Below are positions 33,970 through 42,848 of a stretch of DNA of 64,000 nt, piece after piece. The stretch lies in assembly GCA_944392235.1 (NCBI GenBank), contig CALXVZ010000001.1, forward strand, positions 83,059 to 147,058, read 5' to 3'. Numbering within the stretch: position 1 is the first letter of the stretch; every line of letters begins with the position of its first letter. The notes under the pieces were generated by a model, which saw only the letters and a list, made by a program, of their open reading frames with translations, made no database searches and was not told the origin of the DNA. The position numbers and the translations under genes are program-made. The DNA comes from an uncultured Alphaproteobacteria bacterium. Its GTDB lineage: Bacteria > Pseudomonadota > Alphaproteobacteria > RF32 > CAG-239.

Positions 33970-36350
33970 AATTTACTCTTTCTTGGTTAAAAGAACATTT
34001 GGATACAAATGCTTCTGTTGATGAAATTAGCGAAAATCTTACTCGTATCGGATTAGAGGTTGAAGAAGTTATTAATCCAGCAGCCGCGCTTAAGGATTTC
34101 ATTACTGCAAAAATTGAAAAAGTTGAAATACATCCTGATTCTGATCACCTTCACATTTTAGCTGTTAATACAGGTAAAGAAACTTTACAAGTTGTTTGTG
34201 GTGCTCCGAATGTTCATGAAGGACTTATTGGTATTTACGCTCCTACAGGGACTCTTATTCCTGCCTATGGTGAACGTCTTAAAGTTGCTAAAATTCGCGG
34301 TGTCGAAAGTATGGGTATGATGTGTTCTGAAAAAGAACTTATGATTGGTGATGACCATAGTGGTATTATCGAATTACCTACCAATACTCTTATTGGCAAA
34401 TCTGCTGCGGAAGTTCTTAATATTGATCCGGTCATCGAAGTTTCTATCACTCCTAATCGTGCTGAATGTCTTGGTGTGCGTGGTATTGCCAGAGATTTAG
34501 CTGCTTCCGGTATGGGAAAACTTAAACCTCTCAATATTCCAGAAATTAAAGGTTCTTTCAAAAGTCCTATTGATGTTTCTGTCGATTGTCCTGATGCCTG
34601 TCCTACCTACACTGCTCGTTATATCAAAGGCGTTAATAACAAAGCAGAAACTCCTAAATGGATGAAAGACAGATTAACTGCCATCGGCTTGCGCCCTATT
34701 TCAGCCCTTGTTGATATTACAAACTACATCAACTATGATTTGGCTCGTCCTTTACATGTTTTTGACGCAGATAAACTTAAAGGTAATATCAAAGTTCGCA
34801 TGGCTCATAATGGTGAAGAATTTTTAGCCTTGAATGAAAAGACTTATACTCTTGACGATAAATCTTTAGGTATTTGTGATGATGAAGGGGTTCAATGTCT
34901 TGGCGGTATTATGGGTGGATTAAACAAAGGTAGTTATGATGATACTCAAAATGTTCTTCTTGAATGTGCTTTGTTTACTCCAACTTGTATTGCTCGGACT
35001 GGTCGTAAATTACAGATAGATTCCGACTCTCGTGCTCGTTATGAACGTTGGGTTGATCCTATGTCTAATATTTCCGGTAATAATTACGCTACCAAAATGA
35101 TCCTTGATATTTGTGGTGGAGAAGCTTCTGAAATGGAAATTGCGGGTGCTGAAAAAAATGAGGCTAAACCTGTTTATCTCCGTCCTGAAAGACTTAAAAC
35201 TTTTATTGGTATGGATGTTTCTAAAGAAAAATGTGAAGAGATTCTTTCTCACTTAGGATTTACTATCTCGGAAGAAAATGGCAAAATTAAAGCTATCTCT
35301 CCTTCTTGGCGTGGTGATATTGAGTGCGAACAAGATTTAATTGAAGAAGTTGTGCGTATGATTGGATTGGATAATATTCCTGCTACTTCCATGAAAACGG
35401 CAAATTTTCCGAAACCAGTCTTAACTCCATTACAAAATAATATTGTTATGGTAAAACATGAGTTGGCTTCTCGCGGTATGCTCGAATCTGTTACATTTAG
35501 CTTTACTGATAGCGATATTGCTCAATATTTCCGTCGCGGACAAGAGCCTATCTTGTTACAAAACCCTATCATCAAAGAACTTGATGAAATGAGACCTTCT
35601 TTGTTGCCTAACCTACTTATCGGTGCAAAGAATAATATCGCAAGAGGATATGCTGATTTAGCTCTTTTTGAAGTTGCTCCTGAATTTTACGGAAGAAATC
35701 CTGGAGAACAAAAAGCTGTTGCTTCTGGTATTCGTGTTGGAAAAACTTCTAAAAAAGATTGGTCCGGTTCTATGCGTGCATATGATGTTTTTGATGCAAA
35801 GGCTGATGCGCTTGCTGCTATTGCCGCTGCGAAAGGTCCTATTGACGCACCTCAAATCACGACAGACGCACCTTCTTACTATCATCCGGGAAGAAGTGGT
35901 GCTTTTCGCTTAGGTAAAAATGTCTTAGCTTATTTTGGGGAATTGCATCCTGCTGTTCTTAAAGCTTTAGATATTAAAGCTAATGTTGTCGCTTTTGAAG
36001 TCTTTTTAGATAATATTCCTTTACCTCGTGATGCAAAATCTAAAGCAAAGAAGAAACTTGAATTATCTCAATTCCAAGCTGTTGATAAAGATTTAGCCTT
36101 TGTTGTCGCTCGTAATGTCTCTGCTATCAGTATTGTTGCTGCTGCAAAAAATGCTGATAGAAACAATATTGTTGATGTTCGGGTGTTCGATGTTTATGAG
36201 GGGGATAATCTTCCAGAAGATAAAAAATCCGTTGCCATCTCGGTTACTTTCCAACCTAAGGAAAAAACTTATACTGATGCCGAACTTGAGGCTTTAATGA
36301 ATAAGGTTATTCTTGAAGTTGGTAAAAAAACCGGAGCAACTTTAAGATAA
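33966..36350 (+). CDS. pheT: Phenylalanyl-tRNA synthetase beta subunit
   Basis: The 794-residue protein has the tRNA-binding OB domain (EIHPDSDHLHILAV, about 55-150), the B3/4 editing domain (RPISALVDITNYINYDL), the B5 domain, a catalytic-like core and the C-terminal anticodon-binding FDX-ACB domain (about 700-794). It edits mischarged Tyr-tRNA-Phe and binds the tRNA. It is translationally coupled to pheS by an ATGA overlap and followed by a terminator. Confidence 0.97.
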   Translation: MKFTLSWLKEHLDTNASVDEISENLTRIGLEVEEVINPAAALKDFITAKIEKVEIHPDSDHLHILAVNTGKETLQVVCGAPNVHEGLIGIYAPTGTLIPAYGERLKVAKIRGVESMGMMCSEKELMIGDDHSGIIELPTNTLIGKSAAEVLNIDPVIEVSITPNRAECLGVRGIARDLAASGMGKLKPLNIPEIKGSFKSPIDVSVDCPDACPTYTARYIKGVNNKAETPKWMKDRLTAIGLRPISALVDITNYINYDLARPLHVFDADKLKGNIKVRMAHNGEEFLALNEKTYTLDDKSLGICDDEGVQCLGGIMGGLNKGSYDDTQNVLLECALFTPTCIARTGRKLQIDSDSRARYERWVDPMSNISGNNYATKMILDICGGEASEMEIAGAEKNEAKPVYLRPERLKTFIGMDVSKEKCEEILSHLGFTISEENGKIKAISPSWRGDIECEQDLIEEVVRMIGLDNIPATSMKTANFPKPVLTPLQNNIVMVKHELASRGMLESVTFSFTDSDIAQYFRRGQEPILLQNPIIKELDEMRPSLLPNLLIGAKNNIARGYADLALFEVAPEFYGRNPGEQKAVASGIRVGKTSKKDWSGSMRAYDVFDAKADALAAIAAAKGPIDAPQITTDAPSYYHPGRSGAFRLGKNVLAYFGELHPAVLKALDIKANVVAFEVFLDNIPLPRDAKSKAKKKLELSQFQAVDKDLAFVVARNVSAISIVAAAKNADRNNIVDVRVFDVYEGDNLPEDKKSVAISVTFQPKEKTYTDAELEALMNKVILEVGKKTGATLR

Positions 36351-36370
36351 TTTCATTTTTCTGATAAACT

Positions 36371-36408
36371 AAAACAGCCGTTTATTTTCTCAGCGGCTGT
36401 TTTTTTTA
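36371..36408 (+). terminator. Rho-independent terminator of pheST
   Basis: AAACAGCCG pairs with CGGCTGTTT over a 13-base loop, followed by eight T residues. Confidence 0.8.
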
Positions 36409-36423
36409 CTTCAGTATTTCTAA

Positions 36424-36795
36424 TTATTTTTCTTGATATTTTAAGCTTACACCATTGCCACTTAATTCCAAAACTTTATTCTTTAAGCTATATGTTGTTA
36501 CTTTGCTTAAATTTTGAAAATATGTTTGTTCCTTTTTCATTTCTTCTTCCGGACCTGCCATCATGGTTGATGCTGTCGGACCAAATTTAATTGTATTTTT
36601 CTCAATTGTGTATGAACCGAAATAATTATTCAATACCTTGCCGTAATATTTATTTTCTTTAGCATCAAATGATAAAGTTATTGCATTATCATTTGCTAAA
36701 ACAAAGTTCTTTCCATTTAATGATACTGGTTCTTGCTCGTTACATCCGTTTAGCATAAGTGCTGCAACCAATGTTAATAGTATTTTTTTCATCAT
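36424..36795 (-). CDS. META-domain lipoprotein
   Basis: The 123-residue protein starts with a lipoprotein signal peptide (ALMLNGC) and the mature part looks like a META domain (HslJ-like): LNGKNFVLAND, then ITLSFDAKENKYYGKV, GSYTIEKNTIKFG and an MMAGPEEEMKKEQ helix typical of the fold. Such proteins are periplasmic or outer-membrane anchored and linked to stress and novobiocin resistance in E. coli. ATG 36795 has AAAGGAGA. It is convergent with pheT. Confidence 0.78.
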   Translation of the reverse strand: MMKKILLTLVAALMLNGCNEQEPVSLNGKNFVLANDNAITLSFDAKENKYYGKVLNNYFGSYTIEKNTIKFGPTASTMMAGPEEEMKKEQTYFQNLSKVTTYSLKNKVLELSGNGVSLKYQEK

Positions 36796-36891
36796 ATCTC
36801 TCCTTTGTATTCATCTTAACTGTGGTATATATATTATACAAAACTGCTTATATCAATAAAATTATTTTTCTTTTTACTGAACAAAAATATC

Positions 36892-36920
36892 TTGACTTTT
36901 TAATATATATCATTTATACT
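36892..36920 (+). promoter_or_regulatory. Promoter of the 36958-38476 operon
   Basis: TTGACT at 36892-36897, 17-base spacer, TATACT at 36915-36920. Confidence 0.65.
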
Positions 36921-36957
36921 ATATATTATATTCAATATATATTAATGGAGATATTAA

Positions 36958-37461
36958 ATGAAATTTTTTATTCTATTATTTTCATCTTTCTTTATCGGTG
37001 TTTCAAAAGTTTTTGCTAATCCTGCTTGTGTTGTCTGCACCGTTGCCATTGGCGCTTCTCTTGAAATTGCTCGAAAACTCGGAATTAGTGATAATATTGT
37101 AGGACTGTGGGCCGGTGCCTTATTTGCTCTTTTAGGCTATTGGCTTATTCTGTGGTTTGATAAAAAAAATTGGCATTTTAAAGGCCGTAATCCTATCTTA
37201 ATGCTTTCTAGTATTGCCATGATTGGTTTTATTTATATGGGAGAATTAATTTATTCTCCTCAAGTTATTGGTATTCTTTATATTGATCCATTTTTATTTT
37301 CTTCTCTTTGTGGGGCTTGTTTATATATTTTTTCCCAAAGATTTTATGCTTTTATGAAAATGCGTAACAATGGTCATGCTCATTTCCCTTTTGAGAAAGT
37401 TGTATTACCGCTTGCCCTTCTCTTTATTGTTAGTTTTGTTTTAGACTATTATTCATTATAA
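36958..37461 (+). CDS. Membrane protein with paired cysteines, hypothetical
   Basis: The 167-residue protein has a signal-like first helix (to ...VFANP), then ACVVCTVAIGAS, where a CxxC sits at the membrane edge, and four further hydrophobic helices including SSLCGACLYIF with another CxxC. Two CxxC pairs at opposite ends of a membrane protein suggest disulfide exchange. ATG 36958 follows GGAGA. It is the first gene of an operon with a 204-residue protein and a small glutaredoxin-like protein, which supports a redox role. No family name can be given. Confidence 0.65.
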   Translation: MKFFILLFSSFFIGVSKVFANPACVVCTVAIGASLEIARKLGISDNIVGLWAGALFALLGYWLILWFDKKNWHFKGRNPILMLSSIAMIGFIYMGELIYSPQVIGILYIDPFLFSSLCGACLYIFSQRFYAFMKMRNNGHAHFPFEKVVLPLALLFIVSFVLDYYSL

Positions 37462-37483
37462 ATTTTATGTGGGAGTATTTGAT

Positions 37484-38098
37484 ATGAAAAAAGCTGAAAA
37501 TGTCAAAGAATTTGTAGAACGTATTGATGCCACTAAAAAGGTTAATCCTAAAGATTTATCTTCTGATCAGGATTTAACTATCGCTATTATGAACCTTATT
37601 TCTATCGAAGAACATTTGGTCTTCTCCGGTGCAAAAACAGGTAAGACTTCTTTCTATGATTTGATTGAAGATGTTAGAGAAACTCGTAAAAAACTGATGC
37701 TCAAAATTATTCCAAGCTACGAAGGTGAAGTTTGGTGTATTTCTAAACATCTACTCGCTTCCTCTATGCGTTTGATGGAAGTCGGAACTAAACAACAAAG
37801 TTTAGGCAATAAAGAACAAGCCTATGATCTCTTTAATAAAGCTTATGATTTGTATTGTCTCTTCTGGGGACTTAATATGAATATGCTTGATGTTAATAAT
37901 GTCAAATGGATTGAAGATAGTATAGATGACGTAAAAAAAATAAGTGAAAAAATTAATGCTGCAGGTGTCGCTACAAACGCTTCTGTTAATGATGTTGTTA
38001 CTTCTGATGCTCTTGCTAGCAATGAAACAGAACCTAAAACTGCTTTTACGAAAATGAAAGCGTTTGTTCGTAAAGCCGTTGATTGTTGTATTGAGTAA
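37484..38098 (+). CDS. Hypothetical soluble protein, middle gene of redox operon
   Basis: The start at 37484 (MKKAENVKEFVERID) has TGGGAG upstream; the frame opens at 37469. The 204-residue protein is helical and acidic, with no signal peptide, and has a predicted four-helix-like core (AIMNLISIEEHLVFSGAK, YDLIEDVRETRKKLMLKI) and a Val/Ala/Thr-rich tail before a CC pair near the C-terminus. Unknown family. Position between a CxxC membrane protein and a glutaredoxin-like protein suggests the three work together. Confidence 0.6.
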   Translation: MKKAENVKEFVERIDATKKVNPKDLSSDQDLTIAIMNLISIEEHLVFSGAKTGKTSFYDLIEDVRETRKKLMLKIIPSYEGEVWCISKHLLASSMRLMEVGTKQQSLGNKEQAYDLFNKAYDLYCLFWGLNMNMLDVNNVKWIEDSIDDVKKISEKINAAGVATNASVNDVVTSDALASNETEPKTAFTKMKAFVRKAVDCCIE

Positions 38099-38125
38099 AT
38101 ACTATTTAATTTTGGGAGATATTTT

Positions 38126-38476
38126 ATGAAAAAATTTTTCTATTTATTAATCGCTGCTTTTCTTACTGTTGCATCACACATCAGAGCTGATGACGAAATA
38201 AGTAACGATAAAATTTATTTCTTTACTTATAAAGGATGTCCTTACTGTCAAATGGCTGATGAACATATTAATAAAACTCATGCAAATCTTAATATCGAAA
38301 AAATTGATATTTATAAACCGGGTGGCATGTATTTATTCAAAAAATGTGCTGAAAAATTTAATCTAGGTCGAAATATCGGAACACCTCTTTTTTGTATGGG
38401 GGATAATTATATTATGGGTTGGTCGGAAGAAAATCAAAAACGTTTTGATGAGTTAAGTGTAAAATTCAAAAAGTAA
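38126..38476 (+). CDS. Exported glutaredoxin/thioredoxin-fold protein
   Basis: The 116-residue protein has a cleavable signal peptide (to about residue 21, ...SHIRA) and a compact thioredoxin fold: the active site is YKGCPYCQMAD (CPYC), followed by a TPLFCMGD element in the cis-Pro region. It would act in the periplasm, reducing or oxidising disulfides. ATG 38126 follows GGGAG. It is the last gene of a three-gene operon, and a perfect terminator follows. Confidence 0.8.
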   Translation: MKKFFYLLIAAFLTVASHIRADDEISNDKIYFFTYKGCPYCQMADEHINKTHANLNIEKIDIYKPGGMYLFKKCAEKFNLGRNIGTPLFCMGDNYIMGWSEENQKRFDELSVKFKK

Positions 38477-38503
38477 ATTACTATTCCTTTTCCATCCTTA
38501 TAG

Positions 38504-38534
38504 AATCGCCTTCTCTCTTTCAAAGGCGATTTTG
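38504..38534 (+). terminator. Rho-independent terminator
   Basis: AATCGCCTT (38504-38512) pairs with AAGGCGATT (38523-38531), followed by T residues. Confidence 0.75.
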
Positions 38535-38600
38535 TTTATGTTTTACTTGACTGATTATTCTTTTTAGCTTATATTTATTGGTTTATTTATGGAGAATTTT

Positions 38601-39086
38601 ATGAAATTTAAAACCATTTTTGGAGAGGTCATTGATACACCTTGTGTTGGTTGTGTGGTGAATGATAATAGCAAATTTAATGAAGGACGAATTTTCCAAA
38701 CTAAATTATGGGATATAAGTCAAGATTTTGAAATTCCATATCCAGGAATGATTGTCATATCTCCTATGCGCCATGTTTCAAATTATATAGATTTGTCAGA
38801 AGAAGAATTGCATGAACTGCAACAACTAATAATTCTTTGCAAAAAGGCTATTGTAAATATTTTTAATTGCCCCAAAGTAGCTTATATGTTTTATGATAAA
38901 CCTAATGGACACATCCACTTTGTAATTATTCCATTGCATGGTTTAGTTGAAATAAATGATAAATATGCCGTTTTGAGCGAACTCTTTGCCAAAGCTCCAG
39001 ATCTTCTTAAAGATAAGCAAAATATGCAACGCGTGGTAAAAGCTATTGATGATTTAAAAACGTATTTTCAAAATATTACTCTTTAA
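38601..39086 (+). CDS. HIT-family hydrolase
   Basis: The start at 38601 (MKFKTIFGE) is favoured because GGAG lies six bases upstream; the frame opens at 38589. The 161-residue protein has the core of the histidine triad family: GHIHFVIIPLHG, close to the H-x-H-x-H signature, and VISPMRHVSNYIDL upstream, typical of HIT/GalT-like proteins. Such enzymes hydrolyse nucleotide phosphoramidates or phosphoesters. A CVGCV pair near the start could bind metal. Monocistronic. Confidence 0.75.
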   Translation: MKFKTIFGEVIDTPCVGCVVNDNSKFNEGRIFQTKLWDISQDFEIPYPGMIVISPMRHVSNYIDLSEEELHELQQLIILCKKAIVNIFNCPKVAYMFYDKPNGHIHFVIIPLHGLVEINDKYAVLSELFAKAPDLLKDKQNMQRVVKAIDDLKTYFQNITL

Positions 39087-39178
39087 GCATTTTAATCTTC
39101 TTTGCCCTTAATTTGAGAAATTTTGTTGCATTCGTTATTCTTTGGACTATACTTACTACTGTTTTATGAGGAGCTCCT

Positions 39179-39823
39179 ATGGATAAACCATTACCTATTG
39201 AAATTATGAAAAAAGCAGTGAGAGGAATTAACTATATCTCTCATCCGCTCAGATTGCGTATTCTTGAATATCTTGACGTTAATGGTGCTTCTTCTGTTTC
39301 CACAATTACTAAAGCTCTTAATGCAGAGCAAGCAATTATCTCTCAAAGCTTGAAGAAAATGAGAGAAAATAATCTGGTCAAAACTACTCGTCGGGGAATT
39401 TTTATTTATTATGATATTTGCGAAGAATATCCAGCTAGTATTTTTGGTTGCCTTCGTAAACTATATGCCTATATGACCGATTGTTTTTTCTTTTTGCAAG
39501 ATGGTGTTAAAGAAATGCTTCCTGCTGACTATACCATGATGACGGCTAATCGTATGAAGCTTTTTGCTCATTTCGATAAAATGCGAATCTTAGAGTGGTT
39601 GACACTGTATGGGCGGCAAAATGTTACCGAAATTGTAAATGGAATTGGATTAGAGCAACTTAAAGTTTCTCAGTTCTTGAAAAAACTTCGAGATGATGGT
39701 TTTGTTACCGCTGAACGGCAAGGACGTTTTATTTTTTATAATATCACCGATGGTGTTCATAAAACTTGTATCCAATGTATTCATAAGAGATACGACTCTC
39801 TTAAAAATAAAAATGATTTCTAA
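39179..39823 (+). CDS. Transcriptional regulator with two tandem ArsR-type domains
   Basis: The 214-residue protein contains two winged-helix domains of ArsR type: HPLRLRILEYLDVNGAS...ISQSLKKMRENNLV (about 21-75) and a second copy HFDKMRILEWLTLYGRQ...VSQFLKKLRDDGFV (about 120-180), each with the wing (GIFIYYDI; GRFIFYNI). Normal ArsR proteins have one such domain and dimerise; here the dimer may be built into one chain. No metal-binding Cys pair typical of ArsR sensors is evident, though several Cys occur (FGCLRK, TCIQC). ATG 39179 follows GAGGAG. Its targets are unknown. Confidence 0.75.
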   Translation: MDKPLPIEIMKKAVRGINYISHPLRLRILEYLDVNGASSVSTITKALNAEQAIISQSLKKMRENNLVKTTRRGIFIYYDICEEYPASIFGCLRKLYAYMTDCFFFLQDGVKEMLPADYTMMTANRMKLFAHFDKMRILEWLTLYGRQNVTEIVNGIGLEQLKVSQFLKKLRDDGFVTAERQGRFIFYNITDGVHKTCIQCIHKRYDSLKNKNDF

Positions 39824-39854
39824 TTCGGCTTACTTCTTTTGCTAAATATATACG

Positions 39855-40754
39855 CTATTTTTCCAATTCTTTTGTATATATTTGTTGTGATATTTTTGCG
39901 ATAATTTCTGCATTTGTTTCGTCACTTTCATAAGAATCGGATACCATAACAACCAGATAATATCTCTTATCTCCTTGACCAATAATCGCTACATCGTTAT
40001 CGGCTATTTTTTTACCATCTTGCAATCTTGAGGATGAACCTGTTTTATGTGCAACTCTTAAATCTTGAGGTAAATATTTTTTTATTTTATTTGTTCCTGT
40101 TTGTGTGCTTTGCATAATTGACAATAATTCTTTATGTAACTCCTCTGCAAATAAATGTTTATTATCTATCATCTTTAATAACTTTAGAATTTCATTTAGC
40201 GGAGCTTTATTTTGATATTGGGTTATATCTTCTCTATTCATAGTATCTTCTGTAACTTTTATTTCTGTCGCAGATAAACCTATTGAGTGAATATATTTAG
40301 CAACCGAATCTATCCCGCCTACCCAATTTATCAAAATATCACAGGCATTATTATCGCTTTCGGCTACCATATAGTATAAAAGCTCGTATATTGATAACTC
40401 TAAATCTTTTATCCCATATTTCTCACGCATAGGACTGTATGTCTTTTCTTTAATATCAGTTTTATTGATTTTAATATGAGAATCTGTCGTTAAATTTTCT
40501 TGATTTATTTTATTTAATACTGCCACCGCTACATGGAGCTTAAATACGCTTAACAGAGGATATTTCTTTTGATTATTTTGGTATGTTATTTGATTATCAG
40601 CATATCCTATTCCTATATTTGCTTTATACTCCTTAGTGTTTTCATTTATTTTTTCTAATATCTTTTTTGGAGATAAATCTGTTTCTAATAGTAGCAAACC
40701 ACATGCAAACAATAATGTTATACTTAATAGCGATATTCTCAGTATTCTTTTCAT
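39855..40754 (-). CDS. Class A (subclass A2, CfxA/PER-like) beta-lactamase
   Basis: The start at 40754 has GAGGAAAA upstream; upstream frame extension runs through tRNA-Asn and is rejected. The 299-residue protein has an N-terminal signal/anchor helix, the active-site SVFK (Ser69, Lys72), SDN (133-135), Glu169 (VTEDTM) as probable general base, and AHKTGSS. The pattern DGKKIADND and DSYESDETNAEIIAKIS is close to CfxA of Bacteroidota by memory, so it may have been acquired. It hydrolyses beta-lactams in the periplasm. Its ATG lies only 16 bases after the tRNA terminator, leaving no room for a promoter, so expression probably depends on readthrough. Confidence 0.87.
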   Translation of the reverse strand: MKRILRISLLSITLLFACGLLLLETDLSPKKILEKINENTKEYKANIGIGYADNQITYQNNQKKYPLLSVFKLHVAVAVLNKINQENLTTDSHIKINKTDIKEKTYSPMREKYGIKDLELSIYELLYYMVAESDNNACDILINWVGGIDSVAKYIHSIGLSATEIKVTEDTMNREDITQYQNKAPLNEILKLLKMIDNKHLFAEELHKELLSIMQSTQTGTNKIKKYLPQDLRVAHKTGSSSRLQDGKKIADNDVAIIGQGDKRYYLVVMVSDSYESDETNAEIIAKISQQIYTKELEK

Positions 40755-40770
40755 ATTTTCCTCTATAATC

Positions 40771-40805
40771 AAAAAACCGTTTCTTATCTCTAAGAAACGG
40801 TTTTT
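40771..40805 (-). terminator. Terminator of the tRNA-Cys/tRNA-Asn unit
   Basis: On the minus strand AAAACCGTTTCTTA pairs perfectly with TAAGAAACGGTTTT (14 bp), followed by a T run. It ends 17 bases before the beta-lactamase start. Confidence 0.9.
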
Positions 40806-40807
40806 AG

Positions 40808-40882
40808 TGGCTCCGACTGCTGGGCTCGAACCAGCGACCAATCGGTTAACAGCCGATTGCTCTACCACTGAGCTAAGTCGGA
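40808..40882 (-). tRNA. tRNA-Asn (anticodon GTT)
   Basis: Acceptor TCCGACT pairs with AGTCGGA; the D arm is AGCTCAGTGGTAGAGC; the anticodon loop is CTGTTAA with GTT; the T arm is GCTGGTTCGAGCCCAGC. CCA is encoded at 40808-40810. Confidence 0.97.
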
Positions 40883-40893
40883 ATAATACTTAT

Positions 40894-40968
40894 TGGAGGC
40901 CGGTACCGGAATTGAACCGATGTACAAGGATTTGCAGTCCTCTGCATGAGCCACTCTGCCAACCGGCC
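40894..40968 (-). tRNA. tRNA-Cys (anticodon GCA)
   Basis: Acceptor GGCCGGT pairs with ACCGGCC; the anticodon loop is CTGCAAA with GCA; the T arm is ATCGGTTCAATTCCGGT; discriminator T as in most tRNA-Cys, with encoded CCA at 40894-40896. It is cotranscribed with tRNA-Asn downstream. Confidence 0.96.
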
Positions 40969-41003
40969 AACTCAAAGTACCAACGTCAACGTGGTGATTT
41001 GTA

Positions 41004-41031
41004 TATATACATAAAAAAATTTGAACGTCAA
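41004..41031 (-). promoter_or_regulatory. Promoter of the tRNA-Cys/tRNA-Asn unit
   Basis: On the minus strand TTGACG (41031-41026), about 16 bases, then TATATA (41009-41004), with the tRNA-Cys start 35 bases further on. Confidence 0.6.
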
Positions 41032-41144
41032 TATATTTTTTTTAAAAATGTTATTTTTTTTTATTACTGTGTATATCTCTTAAAAAAATGTTATATACTT
41101 TATTGTTTTACGGCATCATCCTTTTAGTTTTATGGAGGTTAAAT

Positions 41145-41573
41145 ATGAAAATAGCTCTCGCTTCTGATCACGCAGGATTTGAATTAAAAGATTTTATTGG
41201 GTCTTATCTTTCTCAGAATCATTTTGAAATTCTGGATTTGGGAACTTCTAATTGCGATTCTGTTGATTATCCTACTTTTGCTGATAAAATGACTCATTGT
41301 ATTCTTAATCATCAGGCCGATTTGGGTATCTTGGTTTGCGGAACAGGAATCGGTATCTCTATTCGCGCTAATCGTTATAAAGGTATTCGGGCTGCTCTGC
41401 TCTATTCAGATGATGTCGCTAAAATGGCTAAACAACATAATAATGCTAATGTTATTGTTTTTGGCGGAAGAACTATGGATAAATACGATGTCTTACGCAG
41501 AATCGATATCTTCTTGAATACTCGTTTTGAGGGGGGAAGACATCAAAACAGAATCGATATGCTTGATCTGTAA
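41145..41573 (+). CDS. rpiB: Ribose-5-phosphate isomerase B
   Basis: ATG 41145 is chosen for its GGAGG and the canonical start [16 protein letters not shown]; the frame opens at 41088. The 142-residue RpiB/LacAB protein has the catalytic [15 protein letters not shown] (Cys and anion hole) and [11 protein letters not shown]. It interconverts ribose-5-phosphate and ribulose-5-phosphate. glyA follows after 16 bases, an order common in alphaproteobacteria. Confidence 0.95.
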   Translation: MKIALASDHAGFELKDFIGSYLSQNHFEILDLGTSNCDSVDYPTFADKMTHCILNHQADLGILVCGTGIGISIRANRYKGIRAALLYSDDVAKMAKQHNNANVIVFGGRTMDKYDVLRRIDIFLNTRFEGGRHQNRIDMLDL

Positions 41574-41589
41574 TTATTGGAGGTTTTAT

Positions 41590-42846
41590 ATGAATACTGA
41601 ACAATTGGAAAATTTTGATAAAGAAGTTTTTGAAGCGATTAATCATGAACTCTTAAGACAACAAAATAATGTTGAACTTATTGCTTCCGAAAATATTGTT
41701 TCTAAAGCGGTTCTTGAAGCTCAGGGTTCTATCCTTACTAATAAATATGCCGAAGGTTATCCTTCCCATCGTTATTATGGCGGCTGCCAATTTGTTGATG
41801 TTATTGAACAAATTGCTATTGATAGAATGAAGAAACTTTTTAATGCTCAATTTGCTAATGTTCAGCCTCACTCCGGTTCTCAAGCTAATATGGCTGTTTT
41901 TGGTGCTTTGCTTAAACCTGGTGATACAATCATGGGAATGAGCCTTGATGCCGGTGGTCACCTTACTCATGGTGCTAAAGTCTCTTTCTCGGGTAAATGG
42001 TTTAATTCTATACAATATGGCGTTGTTAAAGAAACAGGACTGATCGATTATGAACAAATTCATAGTCTGGCTCTTAACCATAAACCTAAACTCATTATTG
42101 CTGGATGCTCCTCTTATCCTAGAAAAATTGATTTTGTGAAATTTAGAGCTATTGCTAATGAATGCGGAGCTTTTCTTATGGTTGATATGGCTCACTTTGC
42201 CGGACTTGTTGCTAGCGGACTTTATCCAAATCCTCTTACTTTTGCTGATGTTGTTACGACAACCACACACAAAACTTTGCGCGGTCCTCGTGGAGGAGCC
42301 ATCCTTACAAATAATGCAGAGATAGCAAAGAAAATTAATGCGGCAATCTTTCCCGGCATGCAAGGTGGTCCATTAGAACATGTTATTGCCGCTAAAGCTG
42401 TTTGCTTTAAAGAAGCTCTTAGTGATGAATTTAAACAGTACTCTGCTCAAGTTATCAAAAATGCTAAGACTCTTGGAGATACACTTACTCAACGTGGCTT
42501 AAAACTTGTTACAGGAGGGACTGATACTCACCTGTTGCTTGTGGATTTAACTCCAAAAGGCATTAATGGTAAGGAATTAACGGAAACCTTAGATTTAGTT
42601 CATATTACCGCTAACAAAAATGCTATTCCTTTTGATACCTTACCACCGTCTATCACTTCTGGTATTCGTCTTGGTTCGCCTGCTGGTACAACTCGCGGAT
42701 TTAAGGAAAAAGAATTTATTCTTATCGGTAATGCTATTGCTGATATTGTTGATGCTCTGCATACACCTGATTTAGATAAAGTGATTGAAGATGTTAAAAA
42801 ACGAATCTTAAATTTAACCGCTGCTTTCCCTATTTATAAAGATTAA
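41590..42846 (+). CDS. glyA: Serine hydroxymethyltransferase
   Basis: ATG 41590 has TTGGAGG at the right distance; the longer frame from 41527 overlaps rpiB. The 418-residue PLP enzyme shows [32 protein letters not shown], and [15 protein letters not shown] with the PLP lysine. It converts serine and tetrahydrofolate to glycine and methylene-THF. It forms an operon with rpiB. A long antisense ORF (41653-42363 minus) is a shadow of its codon pattern. Confidence 0.97.
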   Translation: MNTEQLENFDKEVFEAINHELLRQQNNVELIASENIVSKAVLEAQGSILTNKYAEGYPSHRYYGGCQFVDVIEQIAIDRMKKLFNAQFANVQPHSGSQANMAVFGALLKPGDTIMGMSLDAGGHLTHGAKVSFSGKWFNSIQYGVVKETGLIDYEQIHSLALNHKPKLIIAGCSSYPRKIDFVKFRAIANECGAFLMVDMAHFAGLVASGLYPNPLTFADVVTTTTHKTLRGPRGGAILTNNAEIAKKINAAIFPGMQGGPLEHVIAAKAVCFKEALSDEFKQYSAQVIKNAKTLGDTLTQRGLKLVTGGTDTHLLLVDLTPKGINGKELTETLDLVHITANKNAIPFDTLPPSITSGIRLGSPAGTTRGFKEKEFILIGNAIADIVDALHTPDLDKVIEDVKKRILNLTAAFPIYKD

Positions 42847-42848
42847 GG

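Noticed and set aside
40755-40868. N-terminal extension of the beta-lactamase frame
   Set aside because: It reads through tRNA-Asn and its terminator; the ATG at 40754 has its own ribosome site.
41653-42363. Long minus-strand ORF (236 aa) opposite glyA
   Set aside because: A shadow of codon bias in glyA; low-complexity Asn/Ser/Lys-rich product with no ribosome site or family.
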